DNA of 64,000 nt, taken from the NCBI RefSeq assembly GCF_039542905.1, contig NZ_BAABIS010000001.1:6014001-6078000 (forward strand). Direction: 5' to 3'. Source of the DNA: Kitasatospora terrestris (GTDB lineage: Bacteria > Actinomycetota > Actinomycetes > Streptomycetales > Streptomycetaceae). The notes under the pieces are model-generated. The model saw only the letters and a list, made by a program, of their open reading frames with translations, was not told the DNA's origin and searched no databases. Made by a program: the position numbers and the translations under genes. This document shows positions 8,853 through 17,628 of this stretch, one piece after another (position 1 is the stretch's first letter; each line of letters opens with the position of its first letter).

Positions 8853-9521
8853 GTGAGCGGCGAACTCTTCCCCCGTGAGCGCGCCGACCCCGCGCCCGGC
8901 GCCGTCCTGCTGCCCGACTGGCTCTCCGCCGCCGAGCAGCGCGAGCTGGTCGACACCTGCCGCGCCTGGGCCCGCCCGCCGGCCGGGATGCGCACCACCG
9001 TCCTGCCCACCGGCGGTGTGATGTCCGTCCGCACCGTCTGCCTCGGCTGGCACTGGTACCCGTACGGCTACGCCCGCACCGTGGTCGACGGCGACGGCGA
9101 GCCGGTCAAGCCCTTCCCCGACGAACTGCGCACGCTCGCCCGGCGGGCGCTCGCGGACGCGTACGGCGAGGGGCTGGGCGACGTGGCCGGGGCGCCCGGG
9201 TACGAGCCGGACGTCGCGCTGGTCAACCACTACCCGCACGGCGCCAGGATGGGCCTGCACCGGGACCGCGAGGAGCGGATCGACGCCCCCGTCGTCTCGC
9301 TGTCCCTGGGGGACACCGCCCTCTTCCGGCTCGGCAACACCGAGACCCGCACCCGCCCCTGGACCGACCTGGAGCTGCGCAGCGGCGACCTGCTGGTCTT
9401 CGGCGGGCCGTCCCGGTTCGCGTACCACGGCGTGGTGCGGACCCTGCCGGGCACCGCCGACCCCGCGCTCGGGCTGGTCGGGCGGCTGAACATCACCGTG
9501 CGGCAGTCGGGGCTGGACTGA
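8853..9521 (+). CDS. AlkB-like 2-oxoglutarate/Fe(II) dioxygenase
   Basis: The 222-residue protein belongs to the family that oxidatively removes alkyl damage from nucleic acid bases. Visible signatures are the iron-binding HxD (LHRDREER, about residues 133-140), the distal His in FAYHGV, and the 2-oxoglutarate-binding Arg region RLNITVRQS at the C-terminus. GTG 8853 is directly preceded by a GGGGGAG; the frame is open further upstream only as antisense of the neighbour. DNA repair is the likely role; substrate preference cannot be read from the sequence. Confidence 0.88.
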   Translation: MSGELFPRERADPAPGAVLLPDWLSAAEQRELVDTCRAWARPPAGMRTTVLPTGGVMSVRTVCLGWHWYPYGYARTVVDGDGEPVKPFPDELRTLARRALADAYGEGLGDVAGAPGYEPDVALVNHYPHGARMGLHRDREERIDAPVVSLSLGDTALFRLGNTETRTRPWTDLELRSGDLLVFGGPSRFAYHGVVRTLPGTADPALGLVGRLNITVRQSGLD

Positions 9522-9590
9522 CCGACCGGTGCTCCAGCAGTCGACCGCCCGGTGCTCCGGTGGTCGACCGTCCGGTGCTCCGATTGACCG
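9519..9590. repeat. Short tandem repeat, three copies of about 22 bp
   Basis: The core gtcgaccg-n-ccggtgctcc recurs three times (about 9519, 9540, 9562) between the AlkB-like stop and the thioesterase promoter region. It is non-coding and has no hairpin potential that would explain it. Confidence 0.6.
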
Positions 9591-9700
9591 CCCCGGGCGG
9601 CGGGAATTCCCGGACGGCGAGGAAACTTGAGGGTGAGGTATGCGGTGATCACGGGCACACACCCAGAGCCCGCCCGATCGCCAGGAGAGGGAGCGCGCAC

Positions 9701-10564
9701 ATGGGAACCCCCGTCGACCAGCTCGTCGACCTGCTCGACCTGGAACAGATCGAGCTGAACATCTTCCGCGGCCGCAGCCCCGAGGAGGCGCTCCAGCGCA
9801 CCTTCGGCGGCCAGGTCGCCGGCCAGGCCATGGTCGCCGCCGGACGGACGGTCGACGCCGACCGGCCGGTGCACTCGCTGCACTCCTACTTCCTGCGCCC
9901 CGGCATCCCCGGCGTGCCGATCGTCTACCAGGTCGACCGGATCCGCGACGGCCGATCCTTCACCACCCGCCGGGTGCTCGCCATCCAGGGCGGGCGGTCG
10001 ATCTTCGCGCTCACCGCCGACTTCCACAAGCCCGAGCAGGGCGGCATCGAGCACCAGAACACCATGCCCGACGTGCCCGGACCCGAGGAGCTGCCCAGCG
10101 CCCTCGACGAGGTCGGCTCCAAGCTCGGCGAGCTCCCCCCGTTCATCAGCCGCCGCCAGCCCTTCGACATCCGCTACGTCGACCGGCTGAGGTGGTCCCG
10201 CGAGGAACTCGACGGCGTCGAGGCGCGCAGCGGCGTCTGGCTGCGCACCAACGGCGCCCTGCCCGACGACCCGCTGATCCACGTGTGTGCCCTCACCTAC
10301 GCCAGCGACATGACGCTGCTGGACGCCGTCCGCGCCCCCGTCGAACCGCTCTGGGGCGAGCGGAACTTCGACATGGCCTCGCTCGACCACGCCATGTGGT
10401 TCCACCGCCCGTTCCGCGCCGACGACTGGCTGCTCTACCGGCAGGAGTCGCCGATCGCGCACGCCGCCCGCGGCCTCGCCCGCGGCGAGATCTACGACCG
10501 CAGCGGCCGCCTGGTCGTCTCCGTCATGCAGGAGGGACTGTTCCGGCCGCTCGCCGGTCGCTGA
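9701..10564 (+). CDS. tesB: Acyl-CoA thioesterase II
   Basis: Hydrolyses acyl-CoA to free fatty acid and CoA. The 287-residue protein is the normal length for TesB, with two hotdog repeats. The first carries FGGQVAGQAMVAA, VHSLHSYFLRPG and GRSFTTRRV motifs; the second has ASLDHAMWFHRPF, containing the conserved Asp-His of this family. ATG 9701 is preceded by AGGAGAGGGAG. It is a single gene, since the next gene starts 119 nt later. Confidence 0.92.
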   Translation: MGTPVDQLVDLLDLEQIELNIFRGRSPEEALQRTFGGQVAGQAMVAAGRTVDADRPVHSLHSYFLRPGIPGVPIVYQVDRIRDGRSFTTRRVLAIQGGRSIFALTADFHKPEQGGIEHQNTMPDVPGPEELPSALDEVGSKLGELPPFISRRQPFDIRYVDRLRWSREELDGVEARSGVWLRTNGALPDDPLIHVCALTYASDMTLLDAVRAPVEPLWGERNFDMASLDHAMWFHRPFRADDWLLYRQESPIAHAARGLARGEIYDRSGRLVVSVMQEGLFRPLAGR

Positions 10565-10683
10565 GCCGCCGCGGGGCGGCGCTTCTGCCTCAGCTTCCGC
10601 TGCCCCCTCGCCGCCGCTTCGCCGCCGCCGAGCCGGCAACCTGTCCGCTTCTCCGCTTCGACTTCCCTGGGAGGGTTCCACCG

Positions 10684-11490
10684 ATGACCGCCACCGCCGC
10701 CGACGAGTGGGAGCGCTGGACCGAGTCCCGCACCGCCTCCGTGAGCGCCCCGCACGGCCCGCTGTCCCTGACCGGCACCCACTGGCTGGAGCCCGAACCC
10801 ACCAAGATCCCAGGCCTGCCCGGCCAGTGGTGGGCCGCCGACGGGACCGTCCGAGCCGTCGTCGAGGCGACCGACGGCCTCCGGGCCGAGCGCGGCAACG
10901 GCCTGCTCGAGGGCGAGGTGGCGCTGCGCCCCGACACCGACCCGGCACCCGACCTCGCCGTCCTCGGAGACCTGCGCCTGGTGCCGATCGAACGCGAGGG
11001 CGAGCTCGCGCTGCGCGTCTTCGACCCGCAGTCCGCCGCGCGCACCGCGTTCAACTGCATCTCGGTGTTCCCGTACGCCGCCGACTGGGCCGTCCCCGCC
11101 GTCTTCACGCCCTACGAGACCGGCGACCGCGCGGTGGTCGTCCCCAACGCCGACGGGCGCGAACGCCCGCTCGACGTCACCGGCCAGATCGCCTTCACCC
11201 TGGCCGGCGAGCCGTACACGCTCACCGTCAGCCGCGCGGGAGCGGACGGGCGGCTGAGCGGCGTCATCGCCGACGCGACCAGCGGCCACGAGACGTACCG
11301 GTTCCGGTTCATCACCCTGCCCGCGCCCGACGCGGACGGGCACACCGTGCTCGACCTCAACCGCGCCTACCTGCCGCCCTGCGCCTTCGCCGACCACTTC
11401 GTCTGCCCCTTTCCGCCGCCCGGCAACCGGCTGCCCGTCGCGGTGGAGGCGGGCGAGCGGCACGTGGTGACGGCCGAACTGCTCGGCTGA
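10684..11490 (+). CDS. DUF1684 family protein
   Basis: The 268-residue cytoplasmic protein matches the DUF1684 pattern: an N-terminal WRESR-like helix (EWERWTESRTASVSAPHGPL), a LTGTHWLEP segment, and near the C-terminus DLNRAYLPPCAFADHFVCPF followed by PPPGNRLPVAVEAGE. The terminal motif is the family's hallmark. No catalytic role is established. ATG 10684 has GGGAGGG 8 nt upstream. Confidence 0.88.
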   Translation: MTATAADEWERWTESRTASVSAPHGPLSLTGTHWLEPEPTKIPGLPGQWWAADGTVRAVVEATDGLRAERGNGLLEGEVALRPDTDPAPDLAVLGDLRLVPIEREGELALRVFDPQSAARTAFNCISVFPYAADWAVPAVFTPYETGDRAVVVPNADGRERPLDVTGQIAFTLAGEPYTLTVSRAGADGRLSGVIADATSGHETYRFRFITLPAPDADGHTVLDLNRAYLPPCAFADHFVCPFPPPGNRLPVAVEAGERHVVTAELLG

Positions 11491-11591
11491 CGTGCCCCGG
11501 CCCGCGGCGGCCGTCCGACGCGCCTCGGTGGTCGCCTGACGCGGCGACAGACGGACCCCGCCCGACCAAGTGGCGGGGTCCGTATCCGAAC

Positions 11592-13067
11592 ATGGTCGAT
11601 GTGTCGACAGAACAACAGGCGTCCAGGCCCGACTCCGCGCAGCCGGAGGCCCCGGCCGACAGCCCGCCGAAGCAGGCGCCGCAGGCCTCGGGGGTGTCGG
11701 GTCCGTCCGGGTCGTCGGGAGCGTCGGCGGCGTCCGGGCCGTCGGGAGCGTCGGCGGCGTCCGGGCCGTCGGCGGCATCGGCGGCGTCTGGGTCATCGGG
11801 AGCGTCGGGACTGCCCGTACCGTCCCGGCTCTCCCGACTGTCGCGGGGCGCACTCGCCGACCTCGGACCGCTCCGGGAGATCCCCGACTACCGGCGGCTC
11901 TGGTTCGGCCAGGCCGTCTCCGCCATCGGCCAGCAGATGACCGCCGTCGCCGTCTCCGTCCAGGTCTACCAACTCACCCACTCCACCTTCGCCACCGGGC
12001 TGGTCGGCCTCTGCTCCCTCCTCCCGCTCGTCGTCTTCGGCCTATACGGCGGCGCCATCGCCGACACCGTCGACCGCCGCCGCCTCGGCATGATCGGCTC
12101 CGCGGGCCTCGCCGTCGTCTCCGGCGGCCTCGCCCTCCAGGCCCTCCTCGGCGCCGAGCAGGTCGGCCTGCTGTACGCCGCCGTCGCCCTGCAAGGCGCG
12201 TTCTTCGCGGCCAGCTCACCGGCACGGTCCGCGATGATCCCGCGCCTCGTCCCGCGCGAACAGCTCCCCGCCGCCAACGCCCTCAACACCATCGGCATGA
12301 ACCTCGGCCTCACCGTCGGCCCGATGCTCGGCGGCCTCCTCATCGGCGCGTACGGCGCAGGCTCCGCCTACGCCCTCGACACCGTCGCGTTCGGGGCCAC
12401 GCTGTACGCGATGTGGCGGCTGCCCGCGATGCGCCCGACGGGCGCCACCGGCGCCCGCGCCTCCGTCCTGGACGGGCTCCGCTTCCTCCGCGAGCAGCCC
12501 AACCTGCGGACCAGCTTCCTCGCCGACCTCGCCGCCATGATCTTCGGGCTGCCCCGCGCCCTCTTCCCCGCCATCGCCGTCGGCTTCTACGGCGGCGGAC
12601 CCGGCACCGTCGGCCTCCTCGTCGCCGCACCCGCCGTCGGCGCCCTCGCCGGCGGACTCTTCTCCGGCTGGATCGCCCGCGTCCACCGCCACGGCGCCGC
12701 CGTCCTCACCGCCGTCGCCGCCTGGGGACTCGCCATCGCCGCGTTCGGCCTCATCCACCAGCTCTGGCTCGGCCTGCTCTTCCTCACCGCCGCCGGCTGC
12801 GCCGACACCATCAGCATGATCTTCCGCAACACGATGATGCAGGTCGCCGCCCCCGACGACATGCGCGGCCGCCTCCAAGGCATCTTCATCGTCGTCGTCG
12901 CCGGTGGCCCCCGCCTCGGCGACTTCGAATCCGGCACCGTCGCCGCCCTCACCACCCCCACCGTCTCCGTCATCACCGGCGGACTCGCCTGCGTCGCCGC
13001 CGTCCTCCTCCTCGCCGCCCGACGCCCCGCCTTCCTCCGCTACGACGCCCGCCGACCCACCCCCTGA
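11592..13067 (+). CDS. MFS exporter, EntS-like, with repetitive Ser/Gly/Ala N-terminus
   Basis: The 491-residue membrane transporter has about 12 hydrophobic segments starting near residue 95, and MFS loop motifs (GGAIADTVDRRRLG between the second and third helices). The pattern resembles enterobactin/drug exporters of the EntS type; substrate unknown. The first about 90 residues are low complexity (repeated SGASAASGPS), encoded by an imperfect 27-bp tandem repeat (about 11696-11810). They may be disordered or may not all be translated, since no good ribosome site is visible before ATG 11592 and GTG 11601 is an alternative. Confidence 0.85.
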   Translation: MVDVSTEQQASRPDSAQPEAPADSPPKQAPQASGVSGPSGSSGASAASGPSGASAASGPSAASAASGSSGASGLPVPSRLSRLSRGALADLGPLREIPDYRRLWFGQAVSAIGQQMTAVAVSVQVYQLTHSTFATGLVGLCSLLPLVVFGLYGGAIADTVDRRRLGMIGSAGLAVVSGGLALQALLGAEQVGLLYAAVALQGAFFAASSPARSAMIPRLVPREQLPAANALNTIGMNLGLTVGPMLGGLLIGAYGAGSAYALDTVAFGATLYAMWRLPAMRPTGATGARASVLDGLRFLREQPNLRTSFLADLAAMIFGLPRALFPAIAVGFYGGGPGTVGLLVAAPAVGALAGGLFSGWIARVHRHGAAVLTAVAAWGLAIAAFGLIHQLWLGLLFLTAAGCADTISMIFRNTMMQVAAPDDMRGRLQGIFIVVVAGGPRLGDFESGTVAALTTPTVSVITGGLACVAAVLLLAARRPAFLRYDARRPTP

Positions 13068-13222
13068 CCTGCACCCTTCCCACCGCACCACGCCAGCCGA
13101 AACCTGGCAGCGAGCACCCCCCGACGTGCTGTATTGTTTTCCACGTCGCCGAGAGATCGGCGACAGGTCGCACCGCCGAAGATCACCGACCAACCGGTCG
13201 GAGACCCGAAGCAGCACGACCA

Positions 13223-13301
<79 letters not shown>

Positions 13302-13307
13302 GTCAGA

Positions 13308-13336
13308 GGGCCGGAGACATGAGTCTCCGGCCCTTT
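13308..13336 (+). terminator. Terminator brought by the element after tRNA-Pro
   Basis: A perfect 10-bp stem (13308-13317 with 13324-13333), 6-nt loop, followed by TTT. It replaces the chromosomal tRNA terminator that was displaced to 47034, so the tRNA remains properly ended after integration. Confidence 0.85.
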
Positions 13337-13366
13337 CGACATCCATGGCTGACATCAGCGCCTTGC

Positions 13367-14668
13367 TCAGCGCCTCACGAGCACTCCCGCAGCGGCCGGA
13401 CCGTCGTCGTCCCCGCCGCCCTCCGGCCCATTGTTGGCGACCACGCCGAGCGCGTCGTCCATCCGGTCCGCGGCCTCCCGCAGCGTCGACTGCATGACGT
13501 GCGCGTAGGTGTCCAGGGTCATGGTGATCGTGCTGTGTCCGAGTGTCTCCATGATGGTCCGCACGCCGACCCCCTCGGCGAGCATCAGCGAGGCACAGGT
13601 GTGTCGCAGGTCGTGCACCCTGATCCGCCGGATGCCGGCCGAGGTGCAGAGCGCTGCGAGGCTGCGGTTCAGGTTCCGCGGGTCGAGCGCCGTGCCGGTC
13701 AGCGTGGTGAACACCAGGCTGTCAGGCTGGATATCGAGCGGCTGCCAGTCCAAGCCCGCCTCCGCGCGCTCCTGAAGCTGGTCCTCGCGCCGCCGTCGCA
13801 GCTGCGCGACGCAGGACGCCGGCAGCGCGATGGTCCGCAGGGAGCGCGCGGTCTTCGGGGTGCCGAACACCAGGGTGCCCTTCACCCGTTGGAGGTTGCG
13901 ACGCACCCGGAGCTGCCGAGCGTCGATGTCGATGTCAGCCCAGGTCAACGCGAGCACCTCGCCTCGACGGAGGCCCGTGGAGACGAGCAGCAGCCAGAGC
14001 GGGTACAGCCGGTGATCCCGCGCGGCGCGCAGAAGGAGGCGGACCTCGGCAGCGCTGAGCGGCTGGACCTCCTTGTGCGGCACCGAGGGACGCTCGACCA
14101 GCCGCGCCACGTTTCGGGCCAGCAACTCCTCGCGTACGGCGTTCTGCAGCGAGGACCGGAGCACAGCGTGGGCGTACTGAACCGTGCGCGCCGACGGCTG
14201 CCGCTTGCAGCACTTGCCCACCGCGCAGCATTCACGCTTGTCGACCGCGCGGTTGTGGTCGACCCGGCGCAGGCAGCAGAGGCAGCCATTGCGGAAGTCC
14301 GAGAGGAAGCGGCGTACGTCCGCTGGCGTCAGCCTGTTGAGCGGCTTCCGCCCGAGTGCGGGAACGATGTAGACCCGCGTAATGGGCTCGTAGCTCGACA
14401 TGGTCGACGGCTTGTATCGCTCAGGGGCAACCGTCCCGAGCCAGTAGTCGAGGTATTTGTCGAGCGGCATGTTGGACGTGATGGCCGGAATACCCTGACG
14501 GGTCTTCTCCTGCATCTCCGTCAGCTTGTTCGCGACCTCGGTCCGGGTCTTGCCGTAGACCCATTTCCGGGCGCGGGTGCCGTCCGGCTTGTACACGTAT
14601 GCGGCGGCGGCGTACCGCCCGTCCTTGCGTCGGGTGATAGTGCCTTCGCCGTTGGCGCGCCTGGCCAC
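13367..14668 (-). CDS. int: Tyrosine recombinase integrase with cysteine-rich insertion
   Basis: Catalyses site-specific integration and excision at tRNA-Pro. The 433-residue protein has an N-terminal AP2-like arm-binding domain (GEGTITRRKDGRYAA), a core-binding domain at about 68-195, and a catalytic domain with Arg234/235 (STGLRRGE), His352-x-x-Arg355 (HDLRH), His378 (GHST) and Tyr388 (LDTYAHV). Within the core-binding domain, Cys129, 131, 132, 147, 148, 153 and 154 form a cluster that could bind zinc. The GTG start at 14668 overlaps the last base of the xis stop (TAGTG). Its 3' end faces the att site, as usual in AICEs. Confidence 0.95.
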   Translation of the reverse strand: MARRANGEGTITRRKDGRYAAAAYVYKPDGTRARKWVYGKTRTEVANKLTEMQEKTRQGIPAITSNMPLDKYLDYWLGTVAPERYKPSTMSSYEPITRVYIVPALGRKPLNRLTPADVRRFLSDFRNGCLCCLRRVDHNRAVDKRECCAVGKCCKRQPSARTVQYAHAVLRSSLQNAVREELLARNVARLVERPSVPHKEVQPLSAAEVRLLLRAARDHRLYPLWLLLVSTGLRRGEVLALTWADIDIDARQLRVRRNLQRVKGTLVFGTPKTARSLRTIALPASCVAQLRRRREDQLQERAEAGLDWQPLDIQPDSLVFTTLTGTALDPRNLNRSLAALCTSAGIRRIRVHDLRHTCASLMLAEGVGVRTIMETLGHSTITMTLDTYAHVMQSTLREAADRMDDALGVVANNGPEGGGDDDGPAAAGVLVRR

Positions 14669-14856
14669 TAGTGGTTCTCCTCAACTCGCTTGCGCATGTA
14701 GGCGGTCACATCGGCGGTGTCGAAGCGCCGCAAGCGACCGATGGTGAAGCTCGGAAGTTCCCTTGAGCGCAGAAGGTCGTAGACCTTGCTGCGACTGAGT
14801 CGGAGGGCAGCCATGACCTCTTTCACGGTCATGGCCTCGGGTACGGCGGACGTCAT
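14668..14856 (-). CDS. xis: Excisionase (MerR-type winged helix)
   Basis: The 62-residue DNA-binding protein directs the integrase toward excision. It is nearly all helix-turn-helix: MTVKEVMAALRLSRSKVYDL at residues 9-28, then a recognition wing LPSFTIGRLRRFDTADVTAY. The start ATG 14856 has an AGGAGG 9 nt upstream. It overlaps int by 1 nt, so the two are co-translated. The upstream region holds a cluster of GGTAGCGG repeats that could be its own binding sites. Confidence 0.92.
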   Translation of the reverse strand: MTSAVPEAMTVKEVMAALRLSRSKVYDLLRSRELPSFTIGRLRRFDTADVTAYMRKRVEENH

Positions 14857-14903
14857 TGAGCGGTCCTCCTGAAGCGGTTGCCCGGGCGGTAGTCCTCTGA
14901 GGT

Positions 14904-15118
14904 CCGCTACCGCCGCTACTCCGCTACCGCGCAGGTGGGAGGGGGTGCGGCGGTAGCGGATGGGGTAGCGGTAGCGGATTGGTGGCGTCAGCCGATGGTG
15001 ACGAGACCGGGCGCCGGGTCGGACAGGGCGGGCGGCTTTTCGTCCGCTACCGCTACCGGTTCCGCTACCGGGAAGAGGGCCCTGACCTGGGCGGTAGCGG
15101 GAGTAGCGGTGGTAGCGG
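14904..15118. repeat. GGTAGCGG iteron-like cluster
   Basis: The octamer GGTAGCGG occurs in both orientations: as CCGCTACC at 14904, 14921, 15044, 15050 and 15062, and as GGTAGCGG at 14952, 14964, 14970, 15093 and 15111. Near copies are at 14913 and 15102. The cluster covers the xis leader and the 3' end of the helicase gene, where it is translated as a Pro/Ala/Thr/Val-rich tail. It could be the replication origin or an Xis/Rep-binding array. Confidence 0.75.
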
Positions 15119-16274
15119 GCGTTTCGGGGATGGGCGGGCAGTAGCGTGCCCAGGCGTCGGCGAGGTCGGCGGCGTAGTAGCCCTTGGCGACGGCGGTTCC
15201 GATCTTGATGTTGCGGGGTCGGATGCGGTCGTTGGCAGCGGTGACGTACTCGCCGAGCATCTTGGAGAGGCTGCGGGTGTTGAGGGGTCGGCCGTCGAGG
15301 TCGGCCCACGGGGCGTCGTCCATGCCGGTGAGGCGTTCGATGATGACGGCGCTGGTGAGCCGTTCGGCGCCGGCGAAGATCTCGCGCAGGTCGGTGAGGA
15401 GGCGGATGCCGACGCTGCCCTTGTCGTTGGCCTTGGCGGCGTTGACGAGTTCGAGGCAGGCGGCGCGGGCGCGGGCGGGCCAGTGTCCGCCGGCGGCGTC
15501 GGCGACGGCGAGCAGGGGCTCCCACACGTCGGCGGACCGGTCAGCGACCCCGTCGGGCATCTCGGGCCAGGCTCCCTCGATCCGTTCGCGGATGCTGTCG
15601 GCCCAAGCGGCGAGGCGGTCGCGCAGGGCGTGGCCTTCCGGTTCGTTGGTGCGCTGGCGGAACTGCTCGACCGTCTCGTTGGGGGCGCGGCGGCGCATCC
15701 GGATGACGACGGAGCGGCTCATGATGGTGTCGGGCAGGTCGCCGAGGCCGCCCATGGCGAGGGCGGAGTAGACGGGGAACTTCTGCACGACGTGGTTCTC
15801 GCCGTCGCGGACGGAGCGGAAGATGCCGCCGGTGCGGCGGTAGCCGGCGTTGATCAGGCCGCGGAGTTCCTCGTTGCCGCTGGCGGCGGCCCCGAAGACG
15901 GTGTCGATCTCGTCGAACAGGACGGTCGGGCGGGAGTCGCCGTCGGAGACGGACCGGAACAGCGCCGAGGGGCTGATGTCCACGGTGACGATCGGCCTCG
16001 GGACCAGGGTCTCCACGATCTCCAGCGCGCGGGTCTTGCCGCTGGCGGGCTCCGGGGAGAGGAACGCCAGGCGCGGGGTGGCCTCGAAGCAGTCCATGAG
16101 GTGCGCGTGGGCGTCCCACAGCACCACGGCGACATAGGCGGCCTCGCTGGGGAAGACGTTGAAGCGCCGGTGGTGGGCTTCGACCGCGTCGAGCAGGGCG
16201 GCGCCGTCCTCGACCTCGGCGGCGCCGGGGGCGGGAGTGCTCTTAAGGGGGGAGCGGGCGGGGGTGGTGGTCAT
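14988..16274 (-). CDS. DUF3631-type replication helicase
   Basis: ATPase/helicase half of the AICE replication system. In the 428-residue protein the P-loop is SPEPASGKTRALEIVE near residue 70 and the Walker B is PTVLFDEIDTVFG near 115. A downstream arginine-rich motif SRSVVIRMRRR (about 180) and a C-terminal TRSLSKMLGEY region fit DUF3631 proteins that accompany primase-polymerases. The start ATG 16274 overlaps the upstream stop (ATGA). The last about 45 residues are low complexity because they encode the GGTAGCGG repeats. Confidence 0.88.
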   Translation of the reverse strand: MTTTPARSPLKSTPAPGAAEVEDGAALLDAVEAHHRRFNVFPSEAAYVAVVLWDAHAHLMDCFEATPRLAFLSPEPASGKTRALEIVETLVPRPIVTVDISPSALFRSVSDGDSRPTVLFDEIDTVFGAAASGNEELRGLINAGYRRTGGIFRSVRDGENHVVQKFPVYSALAMGGLGDLPDTIMSRSVVIRMRRRAPNETVEQFRQRTNEPEGHALRDRLAAWADSIRERIEGAWPEMPDGVADRSADVWEPLLAVADAAGGHWPARARAACLELVNAAKANDKGSVGIRLLTDLREIFAGAERLTSAVIIERLTGMDDAPWADLDGRPLNTRSLSKMLGEYVTAANDRIRPRNIKIGTAVAKGYYAADLADAWARYCPPIPETPATTATPATAQVRALFPVAEPVAVADEKPPALSDPAPGLVTIG

Positions 16275-17212
16275 GCGGCTGCTCCTCGCGGGTTGTTGGC
16301 GATGGACCAGTTCAGGGCGCTGGTGATGGTCGCGGTGACGTCCCGGGCGGGGAGGCCGCACGCCTCGCCCGCGCCCTTAAGAGCGTCTTCGACCTCGGCC
16401 CGGGCGAGCGTGCCGTTGGCGACGAACCGGCCCAATGCCCGGGCGGCGCGGGTGAGGGTCCAGTTCCGCGCTCCCTCGCCGGCGGCGGCGACGTTCGCCG
16501 TCTCGTTGAGCAGGGCTGCCGCCGCGTACCCGTGGCCGCTCCCGCCTCCGGATCGCGGTTTGACGGGCTGCCAAACCGGTCGGGACGCGGGCGGAGCGAG
16601 CAGGTCGGCGAGCCAACCAGGCAGCGGAGCAGGGCCGGTGTCGTGTTCGACGGTGTAGGGCCGGCCCTCGACCACGGACCCGGCGGCGACGACGTAGCCG
16701 CCGCCGGCACGGGTGTCGACCTTCCACCCGAGGCCGTTGCCCTGCTCGCCTCGGGTGTTCCGCAAGGCGAGGCCGGGCGGGGCGGTGAAGTACAGGTGGG
16801 CGCCCCCGGAACCGGTCCGCACGGCGCGGGTGGTCGGGTAGGGCTGCTGATGCTGCTCGCACAGCGCGGCGAGGACGTCGGCGCCGTCGCTGACACCGTG
16901 CTCGGCCCACCGCGGGGGCGGCGTGTCGCTGGGGTGCTTGGGGACGTCGAGGTCGACCACCAGCAGCCCTGCGGGGCCGGTGGCGAGGCCGACGTTGTAC
17001 GGGCCGTGCTGCCACGCCCGCTGGATGACGTCGGGGTCGGTGGTGGCGCGCTGTTCCCATCCGGCGTGGCCGGTGGTGCAGGGGCCGGTGCGGGGGCAGC
17101 GGGTCTCGTGGTGGAGGGCGGGGCGCTTGTTGTTGGGGCGAAGCGGGAAGACGGGCCAGCCGCGGTGGATGCAGGCCAGGGCGGCGGCGAGCAGGTCGGG
17201 TTGTGCGGTCAC
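16271..17212 (-). CDS. Bifunctional DNA primase/polymerase
   Basis: Archaeo-eukaryotic-primase-like protein that primes and copies the excised element. In the 313-residue protein the N-terminal domain has the GWPVFPLRPNNKRP opening, the metal-binding DLD (LLVVDLDVPKH, about residues 74-84), and the sGGxH signature TGSGGAHLYF (about 130). The GTG start at 17212 is preceded by GGAAGGA. The open frame runs 5' into antisense-looking sequence that I do not include. It is coupled by ATGA overlap to the helicase gene, together replacing the single RepSA of pSAM2. Confidence 0.9.
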   Translation of the reverse strand: MTAQPDLLAAALACIHRGWPVFPLRPNNKRPALHHETRCPRTGPCTTGHAGWEQRATTDPDVIQRAWQHGPYNVGLATGPAGLLVVDLDVPKHPSDTPPPRWAEHGVSDGADVLAALCEQHQQPYPTTRAVRTGSGGAHLYFTAPPGLALRNTRGEQGNGLGWKVDTRAGGGYVVAAGSVVEGRPYTVEHDTGPAPLPGWLADLLAPPASRPVWQPVKPRSGGGSGHGYAAAALLNETANVAAAGEGARNWTLTRAARALGRFVANGTLARAEVEDALKGAGEACGLPARDVTATITSALNWSIANNPRGAAA

Positions 17213-17274
17213 CTGTAGGTCCTTCCAGACGCCGCCGGCCACCCCGCGCAGGGAGCGGCCGGCGGCCGAGGGGG

Positions 17275-17628
17275 TCAGAGGTCGAAGAGGGCGTCCGGCT
17301 CCACGGCCGGAACGGTGTGGGTCCTGCGGGCCGCTGTGCGGGCGGCGTCGTGGCAGGGCGGGCACCACGCCGCGAGTGCCCGCTTCGGGAGTGCGGCGGC
17401 GCGGTGCGGGGGCAGGAGCAGGTCGGCCGGCTCGGCGGGGGCGACCAGGAGGCGGACGGTGCCGCCGCCGTGGTTGCGGTAGGCGCCGTGCTCGGCCTTG
17501 CAGCGTCCGCCGTCCTTGGCGTGGGACTTGCCGCAGGCGCCGCGGCACTGGCAGCGTCCGGCCGCGGCGGCGAGCACGACTTGCCACTGGTCGCCGCCGG
17601 CCAGCGGCGGGACCCGGACCGGGGTCAC
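17275..17628 (-). CDS. Small cysteine-rich AICE protein
   Basis: The 117-residue protein has two metal-ligand clusters: CQCRGACGKSHAKDGGRC (about residues 26-43) and CPPCHDA near 90. The spacing suggests a zinc-binding fold of the HNH or zinc-ribbon type, but no clear catalytic His/Asn is visible. GTG 17628 overlaps the upstream stop by 4 nt (GTGA). It lies directly upstream of the primase-polymerase, so a role in replication or its control is possible. Function not known. Confidence 0.75.
   Translation of the reverse strand: MTPVRVPPLAGGDQWQVVLAAAAGRCQCRGACGKSHAKDGGRCKAEHGAYRNHGGGTVRLLVAPAEPADLLLPPHRAAALPKRALAAWCPPCHDAARTAARRTHTVPAVEPDALFDL

Noticed and set aside
14857..15525. Long N-terminal extension of xis
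   Set aside because: It reads through the GGTAGCGG array and antisense-frame of the helicase; the short form has a full AGGAGG site and normal family length.
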